From Hyunsoonleella jejuensis (GTDB lineage Bacteria > Bacteroidota > Bacteroidia > Flavobacteriales > Flavobacteriaceae): a stretch of DNA of 64,000 nucleotides. The translations under genes and the position numbers were made by a program. Position 1 is the stretch's first letter. Every line of letters starts with the position of its first letter. Location of the stretch: NCBI RefSeq assembly GCF_900111025.1, contig NZ_FOFN01000002.1, positions 434,001 to 498,000 of the forward strand. Reading direction: 5' to 3'. This document shows positions 24,395-33,712 of the stretch, one piece after another. The notes under the pieces are model-generated. The model searched no databases. It was not told the DNA's origin and worked only from the letters and a program-made list of their open reading frames with translations.

Positions 24395-25246
24395 TTATAA
24401 TTCGGGATTGGTAAGTACTAAAAATGGTAAATCAAAACTGTAAGCCATTTTTTCTTCAGTGTAAGTATGCAATAATCGTTCTAAAAAAGAATGTGGCTTT
24501 TTAACCATTGCCAATAAATTAAAGTTTTGCATCTTCATATAATTGCTAATGGTGTCTACAATATCATTATCTACCACATCAATATAATCGTGTTCTGCTT
24601 CTGGAAAACTAGTATCAAAAAACGCCATATTATCAACCCGTTTATGCGCAACAACATTAGGTCCTGCCAGATGTAAAATTGTTAATTTTGCTTTATAGGT
24701 TTTCAATATGCTGTTCAACGCTGCCAGTGCTTCTTTGGTGTAAAGTTCTATATGATGTGCAGTAAATGCAATTTTGCGAGGTTCTTGGTACTTACATTCT
24801 CCTGGTATAGTTAAAATAGGTGTGCTGCAACGGTTTATAACACGTACCGTGTTACTACCAAATAATACTTTCTGCAGGCCTGAGGCTCCTTTAGTACCCA
24901 TAACAATTAAATCAATATCATATTTATCAACTGTTTGATGAATAGCATCAATAAAGTTGTCATAATCTACAATTGAAAAATACTGATGCTCCATATTACC
25001 ATGTTCCGCCTTTATCTTGTTAATGATATTTTCAATAGATGTTTTTGCAGCAGACACTAAAGTTTTATAAACAGTTGCCGACGAACTTACGGTCATCATA
25101 TCATCTGATAAAAACGACGAAGCCTTTTGAACATTCAGAAAATAAAATTTACACGGTTTATCTTTTAATAATGCAACGGCATAATTAATAGCATTTATTG
25201 AGTTGTTAGAGAAGTCGGTGGGTAATAGAACAGCTTTCATAACCAA
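24395..25246 (-). CDS. Universal stress protein, two UspA domains
   Basis: This is a 283-residue cytosolic protein with two tandem UspA-fold domains. The first (1-143) begins AVLLPTDFSNNSINAINYAV and ends with the nucleotide-loop signature VMGTKGASGLQKVLFGSNT, close to the ATP-binding G2xG9xGS/T motif. The second (about 148-283) is more divergent and lacks a full glycine motif. Such tandem proteins are common in Bacteroidota. Regulation by growth arrest or oxygen limitation is known for the family but not visible here. It is the first gene of a unit with the cytochrome. Confidence 0.92.
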   Translation of the reverse strand: MVMKAVLLPTDFSNNSINAINYAVALLKDKPCKFYFLNVQKASSFLSDDMMTVSSSATVYKTLVSAAKTSIENIINKIKAEHGNMEHQYFSIVDYDNFIDAIHQTVDKYDIDLIVMGTKGASGLQKVLFGSNTVRVINRCSTPILTIPGECKYQEPRKIAFTAHHIELYTKEALAALNSILKTYKAKLTILHLAGPNVVAHKRVDNMAFFDTSFPEAEHDYIDVVDNDIVDTISNYMKMQNFNLLAMVKKPHSFLERLLHTYTEEKMAYSFDLPFLVLTNPEL

Positions 25247-25422
25247 TAGATTTATTAGGATATATAAATATAAGTTCTACTTAAGGTTTACCATATGACT
25301 TTTATCAGGTGTGTCAGCGTTTTTTAAATGAAATCCAAAAAATATTAGCATAAAACCCTCTGACATTGTATTTTCGGCACAATAAATGTTTAGCATTACG
25401 TTAATAACAAAAAGCCAATTAA

Positions 25423-26187
25423 ATGAATCGTGTTCTTCTTGTTTTATTTTTGTGTGCCATGTGTTCTATATATGGTCAAAACAGTGCTGTAGCCGCAGGT
25501 GAAAAATTGGTTTATACAGCATCTTACAACATGTCTGGTGTACTTAACGATATTGCCCAAGTTACTTTAGAAACCAGTAATGTTAAGACATCTAAAGCAA
25601 CACTGTTGCACTTAAAATGTAAAGCAGTAACTTATAGTAAATGGGATAATTTTTTTAAGATTAGAGACCTTTACGAAAGCTACGTTAATCCAAAAACATT
25701 AACGCCATATTTATATAAACGCGACATAAATGAAGGTGGGTATGCCAAAAATGTTAAGTATACGTTTAGCCATAAAACAAATACAGTTAAAACCGTACAA
25801 ACTAAAAAGGATTGGGTTGAAAAAAAGGATGTAAAAATAAATTCAGGAACGAGAGATATTGTATCAACCTTATATAAAATAAGACTCTTGGATTTTGAAT
25901 CTATGAAGGTAAATGCTAAAACATCGTTTACTATAATTTTTGATAGAAAGGAAATAAAAGCACAAATAACCTACCTTGGAAAGGAAACCATAAGTACAGC
26001 AATTGGTAGTAAAACATGTTATAAAATTGCTGTAGGTAGCAACGAATCGGGAGTATTAAAAGGAAATAGAGATAATGTAGTTTGGCTAACAGCCGATGCC
26101 AACAAAATCATGGTTTACGGCAAATTCAAAATCCCTGTGGGCAATGGCGAACTAAAAATAAAGTCTGCCACTGGTTTAAAAAACTAA
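25423..26187 (+). CDS. DUF3108 domain-containing secreted protein
   Basis: This is a 254-residue protein with a signal peptide ending near SIYGQN (residue 20). The DUF3108 beta-barrel-like domain covers nearly all of the rest, with GEKLVYTASYNMSG at the start and RDIVSTLYKIR in the middle. The fold resembles periplasmic lipocalin-like or LolA-like barrels, but function is unproven. A variant -7 element (TATTTTCG, 25369-25376) lies 46 bp upstream. The next gene starts 12 bp downstream and is probably co-transcribed. Confidence 0.88.
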   Translation: MNRVLLVLFLCAMCSIYGQNSAVAAGEKLVYTASYNMSGVLNDIAQVTLETSNVKTSKATLLHLKCKAVTYSKWDNFFKIRDLYESYVNPKTLTPYLYKRDINEGGYAKNVKYTFSHKTNTVKTVQTKKDWVEKKDVKINSGTRDIVSTLYKIRLLDFESMKVNAKTSFTIIFDRKEIKAQITYLGKETISTAIGSKTCYKIAVGSNESGVLKGNRDNVVWLTADANKIMVYGKFKIPVGNGELKIKSATGLKN

Positions 26188-26199
26188 CAATAAAACACC

Positions 26200-26541
26200 A
26201 TGAAACAATTATTTACAACACTTTCAGTTATTGCTTCTATTTTTGCAGTAATATTATCGGTTTTACCTGTTTCAAATTTGGCCATTTTCCCTTCTGCGGT
26301 AGCATTAATTTTTGGTTTAATAGCATTTTACCTTTCTAAAAAGACAGGAAAAGTAAAGAAGATAATCCAATTTTCTTTTCTTTTAACCATCATGGCACTC
26401 TTATTAACCACCTACAAAGCTATTTTTAATGAAACAGAAGTTGGTAATACAGAAATTTTAGCTGAAACGGAAGAAGCTTCAAAAGAAGAGGCTATCGAAG
26501 AATTAGAAGAATTGGAACTCGAAGAATTAGATATAGAATAG
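26200..26541 (+). CDS. Small hypothetical membrane protein with acidic tail
   Basis: This is a 113-residue protein with three hydrophobic segments (about 5-22, 26-46 and 55-75) and a strongly acidic C-terminal tail of Glu-Leu repeats (IEELEELELEELDIE). It resembles small inner-membrane proteins of unknown function in flavobacteria. It follows the DUF3108 gene by 12 bp. No enzymatic motif is visible. Confidence 0.7.
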   Translation: MKQLFTTLSVIASIFAVILSVLPVSNLAIFPSAVALIFGLIAFYLSKKTGKVKKIIQFSFLLTIMALLLTTYKAIFNETEVGNTEILAETEEASKEEAIEELEELELEELDIE

Positions 26542-26654
26542 CCCATTTTTCTTACTTTTCACTATCTTAGCTGCGGTTTAAAAACAAAACGAACATACTG
26601 TTTCCCTCTCTAAATACAAAGTATTAGCGTATTGCTTTAAGTAAAATAAAACGC

Positions 26655-27704
26655 ATGAAATTTTTTAGCATTCTCTCCCTATTAACACTTGTTGGTACTT
26701 GTGCTACGCCGGAATATACAACAAGGATTGAAAATTTAAAAGATAGTATTACACTGGTTGATAGTGCCCTAGTAGAAAAATACTCTAAAACTATTACCGC
26801 GGAAGAGTTAAGCGAGCATCTTTATAAATTTGCATCAGATGAATTTGAAGGCAGAAAAGTTGGAGAGCCAGGACAAAAAAAGGCCGCTAATTTCTTAAAG
26901 TCTTACTACGTTAACCTCGATATAGACTCCCCATTAGGAAATAAAAATTATTTCCAAGGTATCTCCAGCACTTATTTACCAGAAGACGTATCTGCATCTG
27001 AAAATGTTTTATCATATATAAAAGGTTCTGAAAAACCTGAGGAAGTTGTTATTATTTCAGCGCATTTAGACCATCTAGGAATAGAAGACGGTAATGTTTA
27101 TTATGGTGCTGATGATGATGGCTCAGGTATTGTGGCCATTATGGAAATTGCAGAAGCTTTTAAAGCTGCTATATTAGATGGCCACACGCCAAAACGAAGT
27201 ATTCTATTCATGCATTTTACGGCAGAAGAAATAGGAAAAAGGGGATCAGAATTTTATGTAAAACAGCCAGTTTTCCCGCTGGAAAACACCATTGTTAACC
27301 TAAATATAGACATGATTGGTCGTGTGGATGATAGGCACGCTCAAAATAAAAATTATATATATCTTATTGGTACAGATAGATTAAGCAAAGAATTACATTA
27401 CACTTCAGAAAAAGTGAGAGATGCCTATTCTGATATAGAACTAGATTATAAATACAATGCTTTAGAAGACGTTAACCAATACTATTCTAGGTCCGACCAT
27501 TATAATTTCGCAAAATATGATATTCCAGTAATTTTTTATTTTAACGGTGAACACGACGATTACCATAAACACACAGACACTCCAGATAAAATAGATTATG
27601 AGCTACTTGAAAAACGCACCAAATTAATTTTTGCCACTGCATGGCAATTAACAAACCAAGAGAAGCGTGTGGACATTGATGAAAACAACATATTTTTAAA
27701 CTAA
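26655..27704 (+). CDS. M28 family zinc aminopeptidase, lipoprotein
   Basis: This 349-residue protein has a signal peptide and a probable lipobox (VGTC, Cys 17). The M28 di-zinc site is complete: ISAHLDHLG (His), YGADDDGSG (Asp), TAEEIGKRG (catalytic and metal Glu), LNIDMIGR (Asp) and SRSDHYNF (His). It would trim peptides outside the inner membrane. The next gene, 10 bp downstream, is a paralogue, so the two arose by tandem duplication and are co-transcribed. Confidence 0.92.
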   Translation: MKFFSILSLLTLVGTCATPEYTTRIENLKDSITLVDSALVEKYSKTITAEELSEHLYKFASDEFEGRKVGEPGQKKAANFLKSYYVNLDIDSPLGNKNYFQGISSTYLPEDVSASENVLSYIKGSEKPEEVVIISAHLDHLGIEDGNVYYGADDDGSGIVAIMEIAEAFKAAILDGHTPKRSILFMHFTAEEIGKRGSEFYVKQPVFPLENTIVNLNIDMIGRVDDRHAQNKNYIYLIGTDRLSKELHYTSEKVRDAYSDIELDYKYNALEDVNQYYSRSDHYNFAKYDIPVIFYFNGEHDDYHKHTDTPDKIDYELLEKRTKLIFATAWQLTNQEKRVDIDENNIFLN

Positions 27705-27714
27705 CATAATTGCT

Positions 27715-28722
27715 ATGAAAAAAACAAGTATCCTTTTTTTAGGAGCTGCCATTTTAGCCTGTTGCAGTAGTTCTCAAAAAAGCGCAAAACAAGCAGTGAA
27801 TCCTGATACATACGCAAAGACCATTACCGCAAATGAGCTGAAAGACATGCTCTATACTTATGCATCCGATGAATTTGAGGGTAGAAAAACAGGAGAGGAA
27901 GGACAAAAAAAAGCTATACAATTTATTAAAGATCATTATGTTGCCAATGATATTCCTTCTCCAATTTCAAAAGGAGACTACTTTCAAGAAATACCTGTAG
28001 AATATTTTAAGGGAAGAGCTAATCATGGTTCTGAAAATGTAATAGCTTACATTAAAGGCTCTGAAAAACCAGATGAAGTTGTTATTATTTCTGCCCATTT
28101 AGACCATATAGGAATTTCAAAAAAAGGAGAAATTAATAATGGTGCCGATGATGACGGTTCAGGAACAGTTGGCATTTTAGAAATTGCCGAAGCATTTAAG
28201 GCTGCCGAAATGGACGGCAATGGCCCTAAGCGAAGTATTGTTTTCCTTCATGTTACTGGTGAAGAAATTGGATTATTTGGCTCTAAGTACTATGCCGAGG
28301 AAGCTCCTGTTTTCCCCTTAGAAAATACAGTAGCAAATTTAAATATAGATATGATTGGACGCGTTGATAAAAAACACGAAGGAAAACCCAACTATTTATA
28401 TTTAATAGGTTCGGATAGATTAAGTACTGAATTACACGCTGTTTCTGATTCTATCAACAAGGCAACAGTTAATTTAGATTTTGATTATACATTTAATGCC
28501 GAAAATGACCCAAATCGTTTTTATTATAGATCGGACCATTACAATTTTGCAAAATACAACATCCCTGTTATATTCTACTTTAATGGTGTACACGAGGATT
28601 ACCACAAACCAACAGATACTCCAGATAAAATAAACTACGAATTTTTAGAAACTCGTACACGTTTGATATTCTATACGGCGTGGGAATTAGCCAATCGAGA
28701 GGAACGGATTAAAGTAGACTAA
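27715..28722 (+). CDS. M28 family zinc aminopeptidase, lipoprotein (tandem paralogue)
   Basis: This is a 335-residue paralogue of the preceding gene. The lipobox is ILACC near residue 17. All M28 ligands are retained: ISAHLDHIG, NGADDDGSG, TGEEIGLFG, LNIDMIGR and RSDHYNF. Long identical stretches (SDEFEGRK, VVIISAHLDH, HYNFAKY) show recent duplication. Differences lie mainly before residue 60 and in the loop after HLDH, which suggests altered substrate preference. A strong terminator follows. Confidence 0.92.
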   Translation: MKKTSILFLGAAILACCSSSQKSAKQAVNPDTYAKTITANELKDMLYTYASDEFEGRKTGEEGQKKAIQFIKDHYVANDIPSPISKGDYFQEIPVEYFKGRANHGSENVIAYIKGSEKPDEVVIISAHLDHIGISKKGEINNGADDDGSGTVGILEIAEAFKAAEMDGNGPKRSIVFLHVTGEEIGLFGSKYYAEEAPVFPLENTVANLNIDMIGRVDKKHEGKPNYLYLIGSDRLSTELHAVSDSINKATVNLDFDYTFNAENDPNRFYYRSDHYNFAKYNIPVIFYFNGVHEDYHKPTDTPDKINYEFLETRTRLIFYTAWELANREERIKVD

Positions 28723-28756
28723 GGCAGTTTTTTACCGATTTTTAAAGACACAAAAA

Positions 28757-28781
28757 AAGCCTTTCAATAATTGAAAGGCTT
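28757..28781. terminator. Bidirectional terminator between M28 peptidase and tRNA-His
   Basis: AAGCCTTTCAA and TTGAAAGGCTT form an 11-bp perfect stem with a TAA loop. A T-rich run follows on the plus strand and an A-run on the other side. It can end both the peptidase operon and the tRNA transcript. Confidence 0.85.
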
Positions 28782-28791
28782 TGTCTTTTTG

Positions 28792-28866
28792 GGTGGAAGA
28801 TCGGTCTCGAACCGACGACCTCCTGAACCACAATCAGGCGCTCTAACCAACTGAGCTACAACCACC
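28792..28866 (-). tRNA. tRNA-His (GTG anticodon)
   Basis: On the minus strand the cloverleaf reads with the extra G-1 opposite C73, the identity mark of tRNA-His. The D arm is GCTC/GAGC, the anticodon stem is CCTGA/TCAGG with loop TTGTGGT (anticodon GTG), and the T arm is GTCGG/CCGAT with loop TTCGAGA. CCA is not encoded. In the acceptor stem, positions 5-68 and 6-67 read T opposite T, giving two adjacent U-U mismatches. Confidence 0.93.
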
Positions 28867-28956
28867 GTTTATTAGCATTTTTCAATGCGTTTGCAAATGT
28901 AAATGTTTTCAATCTTATCTACAAAGACTTTTTTAATATTTTAGCAGCGGATATTT

Positions 28957-29676
28957 CTATTTCAAATCAAATAAGCTATTTACAGCAGGGTATCGCTCTA
29001 CATTAAATCCTTCACCCGCTTCTACACCAATTAACCTCCCCAAATCTCTAGCACGATAAACTACACTATCCGTAAAGTTTTTACTAGATATTGGTGTTTC
29101 AGGTTCTTTACTTTTATCACTGTAAAATTGCGTTTCATAGGCTAACACAGCTTTCATTTTAGTTTCCATAAATCCTGACACGTCAACAACTATATCTGGT
29201 CTTAAGTTTTTCCATTGTATGTAATGGTATACTACTTTGGGTCTCCAAACTGCCTGCACATTACCTTTATCGTCTGTCGTTTCAATTTTTGACAATCCAC
29301 TTAAGAAACAAACATCACTAACTAGCTTACTCCCTTTTCCATGATCAATATGTCTGTCATCAATGGCATTGCATAATACTATTTCTGGCCTATATTTTCT
29401 AACCATCTTAATTAATGCTAACTGATGCTGTGCATCATTAACAAAAAAACCGTCGGCGAATCCCATGTTTTGCCTAAACGCAACTTTTAAAATTTCAGCG
29501 GCCTTTTTTGCTTCAACTTTTCTTGTTTCTGCCGTTCCTCTTGTTCCTAACTCTCCTTGAGTCAAGTCTATTATTCCAATAATTTTACTGTTAGCCACTT
29601 CTTTTGCAATGGTTGCTCCACAGCCTAGTTCAACATCATCTGGATGTGCACCTATGGCTAAAATATCTAACTTCAT
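28957..29676 (-). CDS. bshB1: Bacillithiol biosynthesis deacetylase BshB1
   Basis: This is a 239-residue LmbE-family zinc deacetylase. The metal motifs are GAHPDDVELGCG (residues 8-19) and DDRHIDHGKGS (about 107-117). Sequences such as DLTQGELGTRGT and NMGFADGFF mark the BshB1 branch used in Bacteroidota and Firmicutes. It removes acetate from N-acetylglucosaminyl-malate on the way to bacillithiol. Other bsh genes are not in the window. It is divergent from the SLC13 permease across a 250-bp AT-rich gap with no other gene. Confidence 0.93.
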   Translation of the reverse strand: MKLDILAIGAHPDDVELGCGATIAKEVANSKIIGIIDLTQGELGTRGTAETRKVEAKKAAEILKVAFRQNMGFADGFFVNDAQHQLALIKMVRKYRPEIVLCNAIDDRHIDHGKGSKLVSDVCFLSGLSKIETTDDKGNVQAVWRPKVVYHYIQWKNLRPDIVVDVSGFMETKMKAVLAYETQFYSDKSKEPETPISSKNFTDSVVYRARDLGRLIGVEAGEGFNVERYPAVNSLFDLK

Positions 29677-29926
29677 CTAAGATTTTTTAACTATTTCTTA
29701 ATTTTCAATACTCTTGTCCTTGAATTTTCAGATAAAATTACAACTTTATTTAACAAACTTTTAATACGAAAGCGTTTTCGTGTTTTCAATTTTCAATCTA
29801 ATAGCTAAAAAATCGATAATAACATAAAAATTAATATGTATCAAAAAGCATGACAATAATCATAAATATTAAAGATATACTGGGGTACTTTTACAGTATA
29901 AAGAAGAAAAAAAATATTGAAATATT

Positions 29927-31768
29927 ATGATCTACCTAATGCTTACCATACTTGTTATAACAATAGCATTATTTGTTTGGGGGAAATTCACACCTGATAT
30001 TGTGGCACTACTCTCAATGATTAGTTTGTTTTTAACTGGGATTTTAGACGCTAAAGAAACACTCAGTGGATTTAGCAACCCCACGGTTATAATGATTGCC
30101 GCATTGTTTATTATTGGTGAAGGGCTCTCCCAAACAGGATGGACGGCACTTGCCGGTAAAAAGTTTGTAGAATGGGCAGGAAAAAGCGTGCCAAAATTAT
30201 TAGTGATAGTTTCCTTAGGTTCTGGTGTACTTTCTGGATTTGTAAGTAATACCGGTACGGTGGCTACCTTAATGCCGTTAACCATATCTTCTGCGTGGAG
30301 TATTGGTACTTTACCATCTAAAATGTTAATGCCTGTGGCTTTCGGTTCTAATACTGGTGGACTTTTAACACTTACAGGTACACCTCCAAATATTATTGTA
30401 AGTAACGCACTAATTGAAAGCGGGTACGAAGGGTTTTCATTCTTCGAGTTCGGACTTATTGGTTTACCCCTATTAATTATAGCGCTAGTGTATTTTAGAT
30501 ATATAGGTTTTAGATTACTACCAAAAAACAAAACCAACAATAAACCTGTAGATATAGAAACTACATTTCACAAATGGATAGAGGCCTACAAAATAGATGG
30601 TGATTACTATAGATTACGTGTACGTTCTATTTCTCCATTACTAAATACTAAAATAGGCATTTGGAATTTTGAGAAAGACTATGGCATATCTATTTTAAGA
30701 ATAAAAAGAAGACATCCAAACCCTTTAAAAGGAATACCTCAGTTCGTGGAATTTCCAGATAACGCAACGTTTTTCAAATATCACGATATCATAACTGTTA
30801 AAGGAGAAACAGAAGACATAAATAGATTGATGATTAAGTTTAGGTTAGGGCTTTTACCGTTAGAGCCAGTAACCGACGAGCTAAAAAATAATCTTATTAA
30901 TCAGGAGGTTGGTATGACTGAGGTTATAGTAAATCCTAACTCTATCTTAGTAGGAAGAAAATATAAGTTAGGCGATTACTTTAAACGTTTTGGTATTCAA
31001 TTACTTGCCGCATCTAGAAACAACAAACCATTAACTGAAAAAGAAATAACAGTTAAGGTTGGCGATTCATTTTTGCTGAGAGGTTCTTGGGAAAACATTG
31101 AAGATTTAAAACAACAACACGAAAACCTAGTGATTTGTGGTAGTCCTGAAGGTATGGCTAAAAATGTCGACAACCTTAATTCAAAATCATATATTGCCTT
31201 AGGATCATTAGTATTAATGATAGCCTTACTTGTATTTAAATTAGTGCCTGGAGCAATGGCAGCCTTAATATGTGGCGGTATAGTACTGCTTACTGGATGT
31301 GTTCCAATGTCTAAAGCATATAAAGGTATTAGCTGGACAAGTGTCGTTATGATTGCAGCAATGATACCTATGGGTATAGCGCTTCAAAAAACAGGAACAG
31401 CACAAATGGTAGCAAATGGATTAGTTACTTATTTAGGATCTGTATCTCCTGTAATGTTGTTAGGTGGTATATTTTTACTTACTACAATGTTTAGTCAGGT
31501 TATTAACAACTCAGCGACTGCAGTACTTATGGCACCAATAGCAGTGCTTGCAGCTAGCTCTTTAAATATATCCCCAGAACCATTTATGATTGTAGTTGCC
31601 ATTAGTGCTTCAACAGCGTTCTTAACCCCTGTGGGTACAACAACAAATGCTATGGTAATGTCCGCAGGAGGTTATAAGTTTATGGATTACCTAAAAGTGG
31701 GCGCTCCATTATTACTAATGTTTTTTATTATATCGTTGATACTAGTGCCATTAATATGGCCATTTTAA
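29927..31768 (+). CDS. SLC13-family (DASS) permease with two TrkA-C domains
   Basis: This is a 613-residue inner-membrane carrier. Membrane helices cover about 1-195 and 420-613. The two halves carry the DASS loops SGFVSNTGTVATLMPL with FGSNTGGLLTLTGTPPNII, and QVINNSATAVLMAPIAV with TPVGTTTNAMV, where the SNT/NT motifs bind Na+ and substrate carboxylates. Between the halves, about 215-395, lie two RCK_C (TrkA-C) domains that may bind a regulator. Substrates in the family are dicarboxylates or sulfate. The pckA gene follows 36 bp downstream, which supports a C4-dicarboxylate. Confidence 0.9.
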   Translation: MIYLMLTILVITIALFVWGKFTPDIVALLSMISLFLTGILDAKETLSGFSNPTVIMIAALFIIGEGLSQTGWTALAGKKFVEWAGKSVPKLLVIVSLGSGVLSGFVSNTGTVATLMPLTISSAWSIGTLPSKMLMPVAFGSNTGGLLTLTGTPPNIIVSNALIESGYEGFSFFEFGLIGLPLLIIALVYFRYIGFRLLPKNKTNNKPVDIETTFHKWIEAYKIDGDYYRLRVRSISPLLNTKIGIWNFEKDYGISILRIKRRHPNPLKGIPQFVEFPDNATFFKYHDIITVKGETEDINRLMIKFRLGLLPLEPVTDELKNNLINQEVGMTEVIVNPNSILVGRKYKLGDYFKRFGIQLLAASRNNKPLTEKEITVKVGDSFLLRGSWENIEDLKQQHENLVICGSPEGMAKNVDNLNSKSYIALGSLVLMIALLVFKLVPGAMAALICGGIVLLTGCVPMSKAYKGISWTSVVMIAAMIPMGIALQKTGTAQMVANGLVTYLGSVSPVMLLGGIFLLTTMFSQVINNSATAVLMAPIAVLAASSLNISPEPFMIVVAISASTAFLTPVGTTTNAMVMSAGGYKFMDYLKVGAPLLLMFFIISLILVPLIWPF

Positions 31769-31804
31769 ATAAATTAAAATAAGAACCTTAAAATTAAATT
31801 CAAA

Positions 31805-33430
31805 ATGGAAACAATCATGAATCCAACACACGATTTAGAGCAATACGGTTTGAAAGATGTAACCGCACACTGGAACTTATCTCCAGCAGAACTTCAAAGA
31901 ATTACCGTAGAAAAAGGTATGGGTAAAGAAACCTCAAACGGAACTCTTGCCATTAATACCGGGAAATTTACTGGACGATCACCTCAAGATAGATTTTTAG
32001 TAAAAGATGATTACACCGCTGATAAAGTATGGTGGGGAAAAACCAACAAGCCTATTAGTCCTGAAAACTTCAATAAACTAAAAAATGAAATTTTAGAGTA
32101 CCTTTCTGGAAAAGAGATTTTTGCTAGAGATGGTTATGTATGTGCAGATCCTGAATTTAGAACTAATATTAGGACTGTAACAGAATACCCATGGTCTAAC
32201 ATGTTTATTTATAACATGTTCTTAAGACCTAGCGAAAAGGAATTAGAAAACTTTAAAGAAGATTGGTTAATTCTATGTGCTCCTGGATACGAATGTCCAG
32301 ATCCTAAAGCCTACGGTATCCGCCAAGGCAACTTCTCCATTCTAAACTTTACAGATAAGATTGCATTGGTAGGCGGTTCTGCCTATACTGGAGAAATGAA
32401 AAAAGGTATTTTCTCTGCGTTGAATATGATCTTACCAACTGAAAGAAACGTATTGCCAATGCACTGTTCTGCTAATGTTGGTAAAAAAGGCGACACTGCT
32501 ATTTTCTTCGGATTATCAGGAACTGGTAAAACAACACTTTCTGCTGACCCAGACAGAAAACTGATTGGTGATGACGAACACGGATGGACAAAAGACAATA
32601 CGATTTTTAATTTTGAAGGTGGATGTTACGCAAAGGTAATTGACCTAACTGAAGAAAAAGAACCAGATATTTACCGAGCAATTAAACCAGGTGCTATCCT
32701 TGAAAACGTAGTATTTAAAGACAATGGCGAAGTTGATTTCGAAGATAGTAGTATAACACAAAACACGCGTGTAAGCTATCCTATTTATCACATCGACAAT
32801 ATCCAAGAAACACTTTATGCCAATAACCCTAAGAATATTTTCTTCTTAACTTGTGATGCATTTGGTGTATTACCTCCAGTATCTAAATTAACACCTGGGC
32901 AAGCTGCATATCACTTTATTTCAGGCTACACTGCTAAAGTAGCAGGAACCGAAGCTGGTATTACAGAGCCTGTACCATCGTTTTCCGCTTGTTTTGGTGA
33001 GCCATTTATGCCACTGCACCCAACTGTTTATGGTGAAATGTTAAGCGAAAAAATGCAAGAAGCTGGTGTTAATGTTTGGTTGATTAATACTGGCTGGAGT
33101 GCTGGACCGTACGGAGTAGGGTCTCGTATTAAGTTGAAATACACCAGAGCAATGATTACAGCCATACTTAATGGCGATTTAGACGATGTAGATTACGAAC
33201 AAAACTTCATTTTCGGATTGTACATGCCTAAATACTGTCCTGGTGTACCAACAGAATTATTAGACCCAATGAATACTTGGCTGCAAAAAGGAGCTTATGT
33301 TGGAAAAGCTATTCAATTAGCACACTCTTTCCACTTAAACTTTGAGAAATTTGCATCTCAAGCATCACAACAAATCATTGAAGGTGGACCACTAATTGAT
33401 GAACATCATCATTTACACGAACACTTTTAA
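31805..33430 (+). CDS. pckA: Phosphoenolpyruvate carboxykinase (ATP)
   Basis: This is a 541-residue ATP-dependent PEP carboxykinase that converts oxaloacetate and ATP to PEP, CO2 and ADP in gluconeogenesis, or the reverse when fixing CO2. The kinase loop is FFGLSGTGKTTLS (about 240-252), the metal-binding stretch is LIGDDEHGW, and the substrate motif is NTGKFTGRSPQDRF (near 50-63). The length fits the family. The start MET IMNPTHDL at 31805 is used; the inner ATG at 31817 is possible. It is probably co-transcribed with the SLC13 permease. Confidence 0.95.
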   Translation: METIMNPTHDLEQYGLKDVTAHWNLSPAELQRITVEKGMGKETSNGTLAINTGKFTGRSPQDRFLVKDDYTADKVWWGKTNKPISPENFNKLKNEILEYLSGKEIFARDGYVCADPEFRTNIRTVTEYPWSNMFIYNMFLRPSEKELENFKEDWLILCAPGYECPDPKAYGIRQGNFSILNFTDKIALVGGSAYTGEMKKGIFSALNMILPTERNVLPMHCSANVGKKGDTAIFFGLSGTGKTTLSADPDRKLIGDDEHGWTKDNTIFNFEGGCYAKVIDLTEEKEPDIYRAIKPGAILENVVFKDNGEVDFEDSSITQNTRVSYPIYHIDNIQETLYANNPKNIFFLTCDAFGVLPPVSKLTPGQAAYHFISGYTAKVAGTEAGITEPVPSFSACFGEPFMPLHPTVYGEMLSEKMQEAGVNVWLINTGWSAGPYGVGSRIKLKYTRAMITAILNGDLDDVDYEQNFIFGLYMPKYCPGVPTELLDPMNTWLQKGAYVGKAIQLAHSFHLNFEKFASQASQQIIEGGPLIDEHHHLHEHF

Positions 33431-33452
33431 TCGAGGTTCTTATTAAAACCGC

Positions 33453-33480
33453 AAAAGGGGCTCTATATTGAGTCCCTTTT
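33453..33480 (+). terminator. Rho-independent terminator after pckA
   Basis: AAAAGGGGCTC and GAGTCCCTTTT pair over 11 positions, one of them G-T, around a 6-nt loop. GTTTTTT follows. Confidence 0.8.
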
Positions 33481-33510
33481 GTTTTTTGTACCTCTAACAA
33501 GTGGTTTTAA

Positions 33511-33619
33511 TTTGGGCGTTCCCCGTTGGGTCGGGCTTGAGTTTATCCTGAGCACCGTCGAAGGGCTGCAAGTCCTCGCTCGTGCCTCGCTGTGGGCTTT
33601 CCTCTACAATCCCTAACGC
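33511..33619 (+). repeat. Dispersed intergenic repeat, copy A
   Basis: The unit runs from TTTGGGCGTTCCCC through GGGTCGGGCTT to CAATCCCTAACGC. The same three blocks in the same order occur on the minus strand at 42564-42644. It is GC-richer than its surroundings. In the middle, 33547-33564 reads CCTGAGCACCGTCGAAGG, a second repeat type. No ORF. The rest of this intergenic gap to 33712 shows nothing else. Confidence 0.75.
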
Positions 33620-33712
33620 AGTACTATCCGCAAACAACAGTAACCTCCCTTCAAAACGCTGATTTTTTTACCAAGTTTTATACGAATAATTTAGCCTAAA
33701 AACTTGGATATT

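Noticed and set aside
29932..30540. 202-residue antisense ORF over the SLC13 permease
   Set aside because: It lies fully opposite a strongly supported membrane transporter and has no independent motif or start context.
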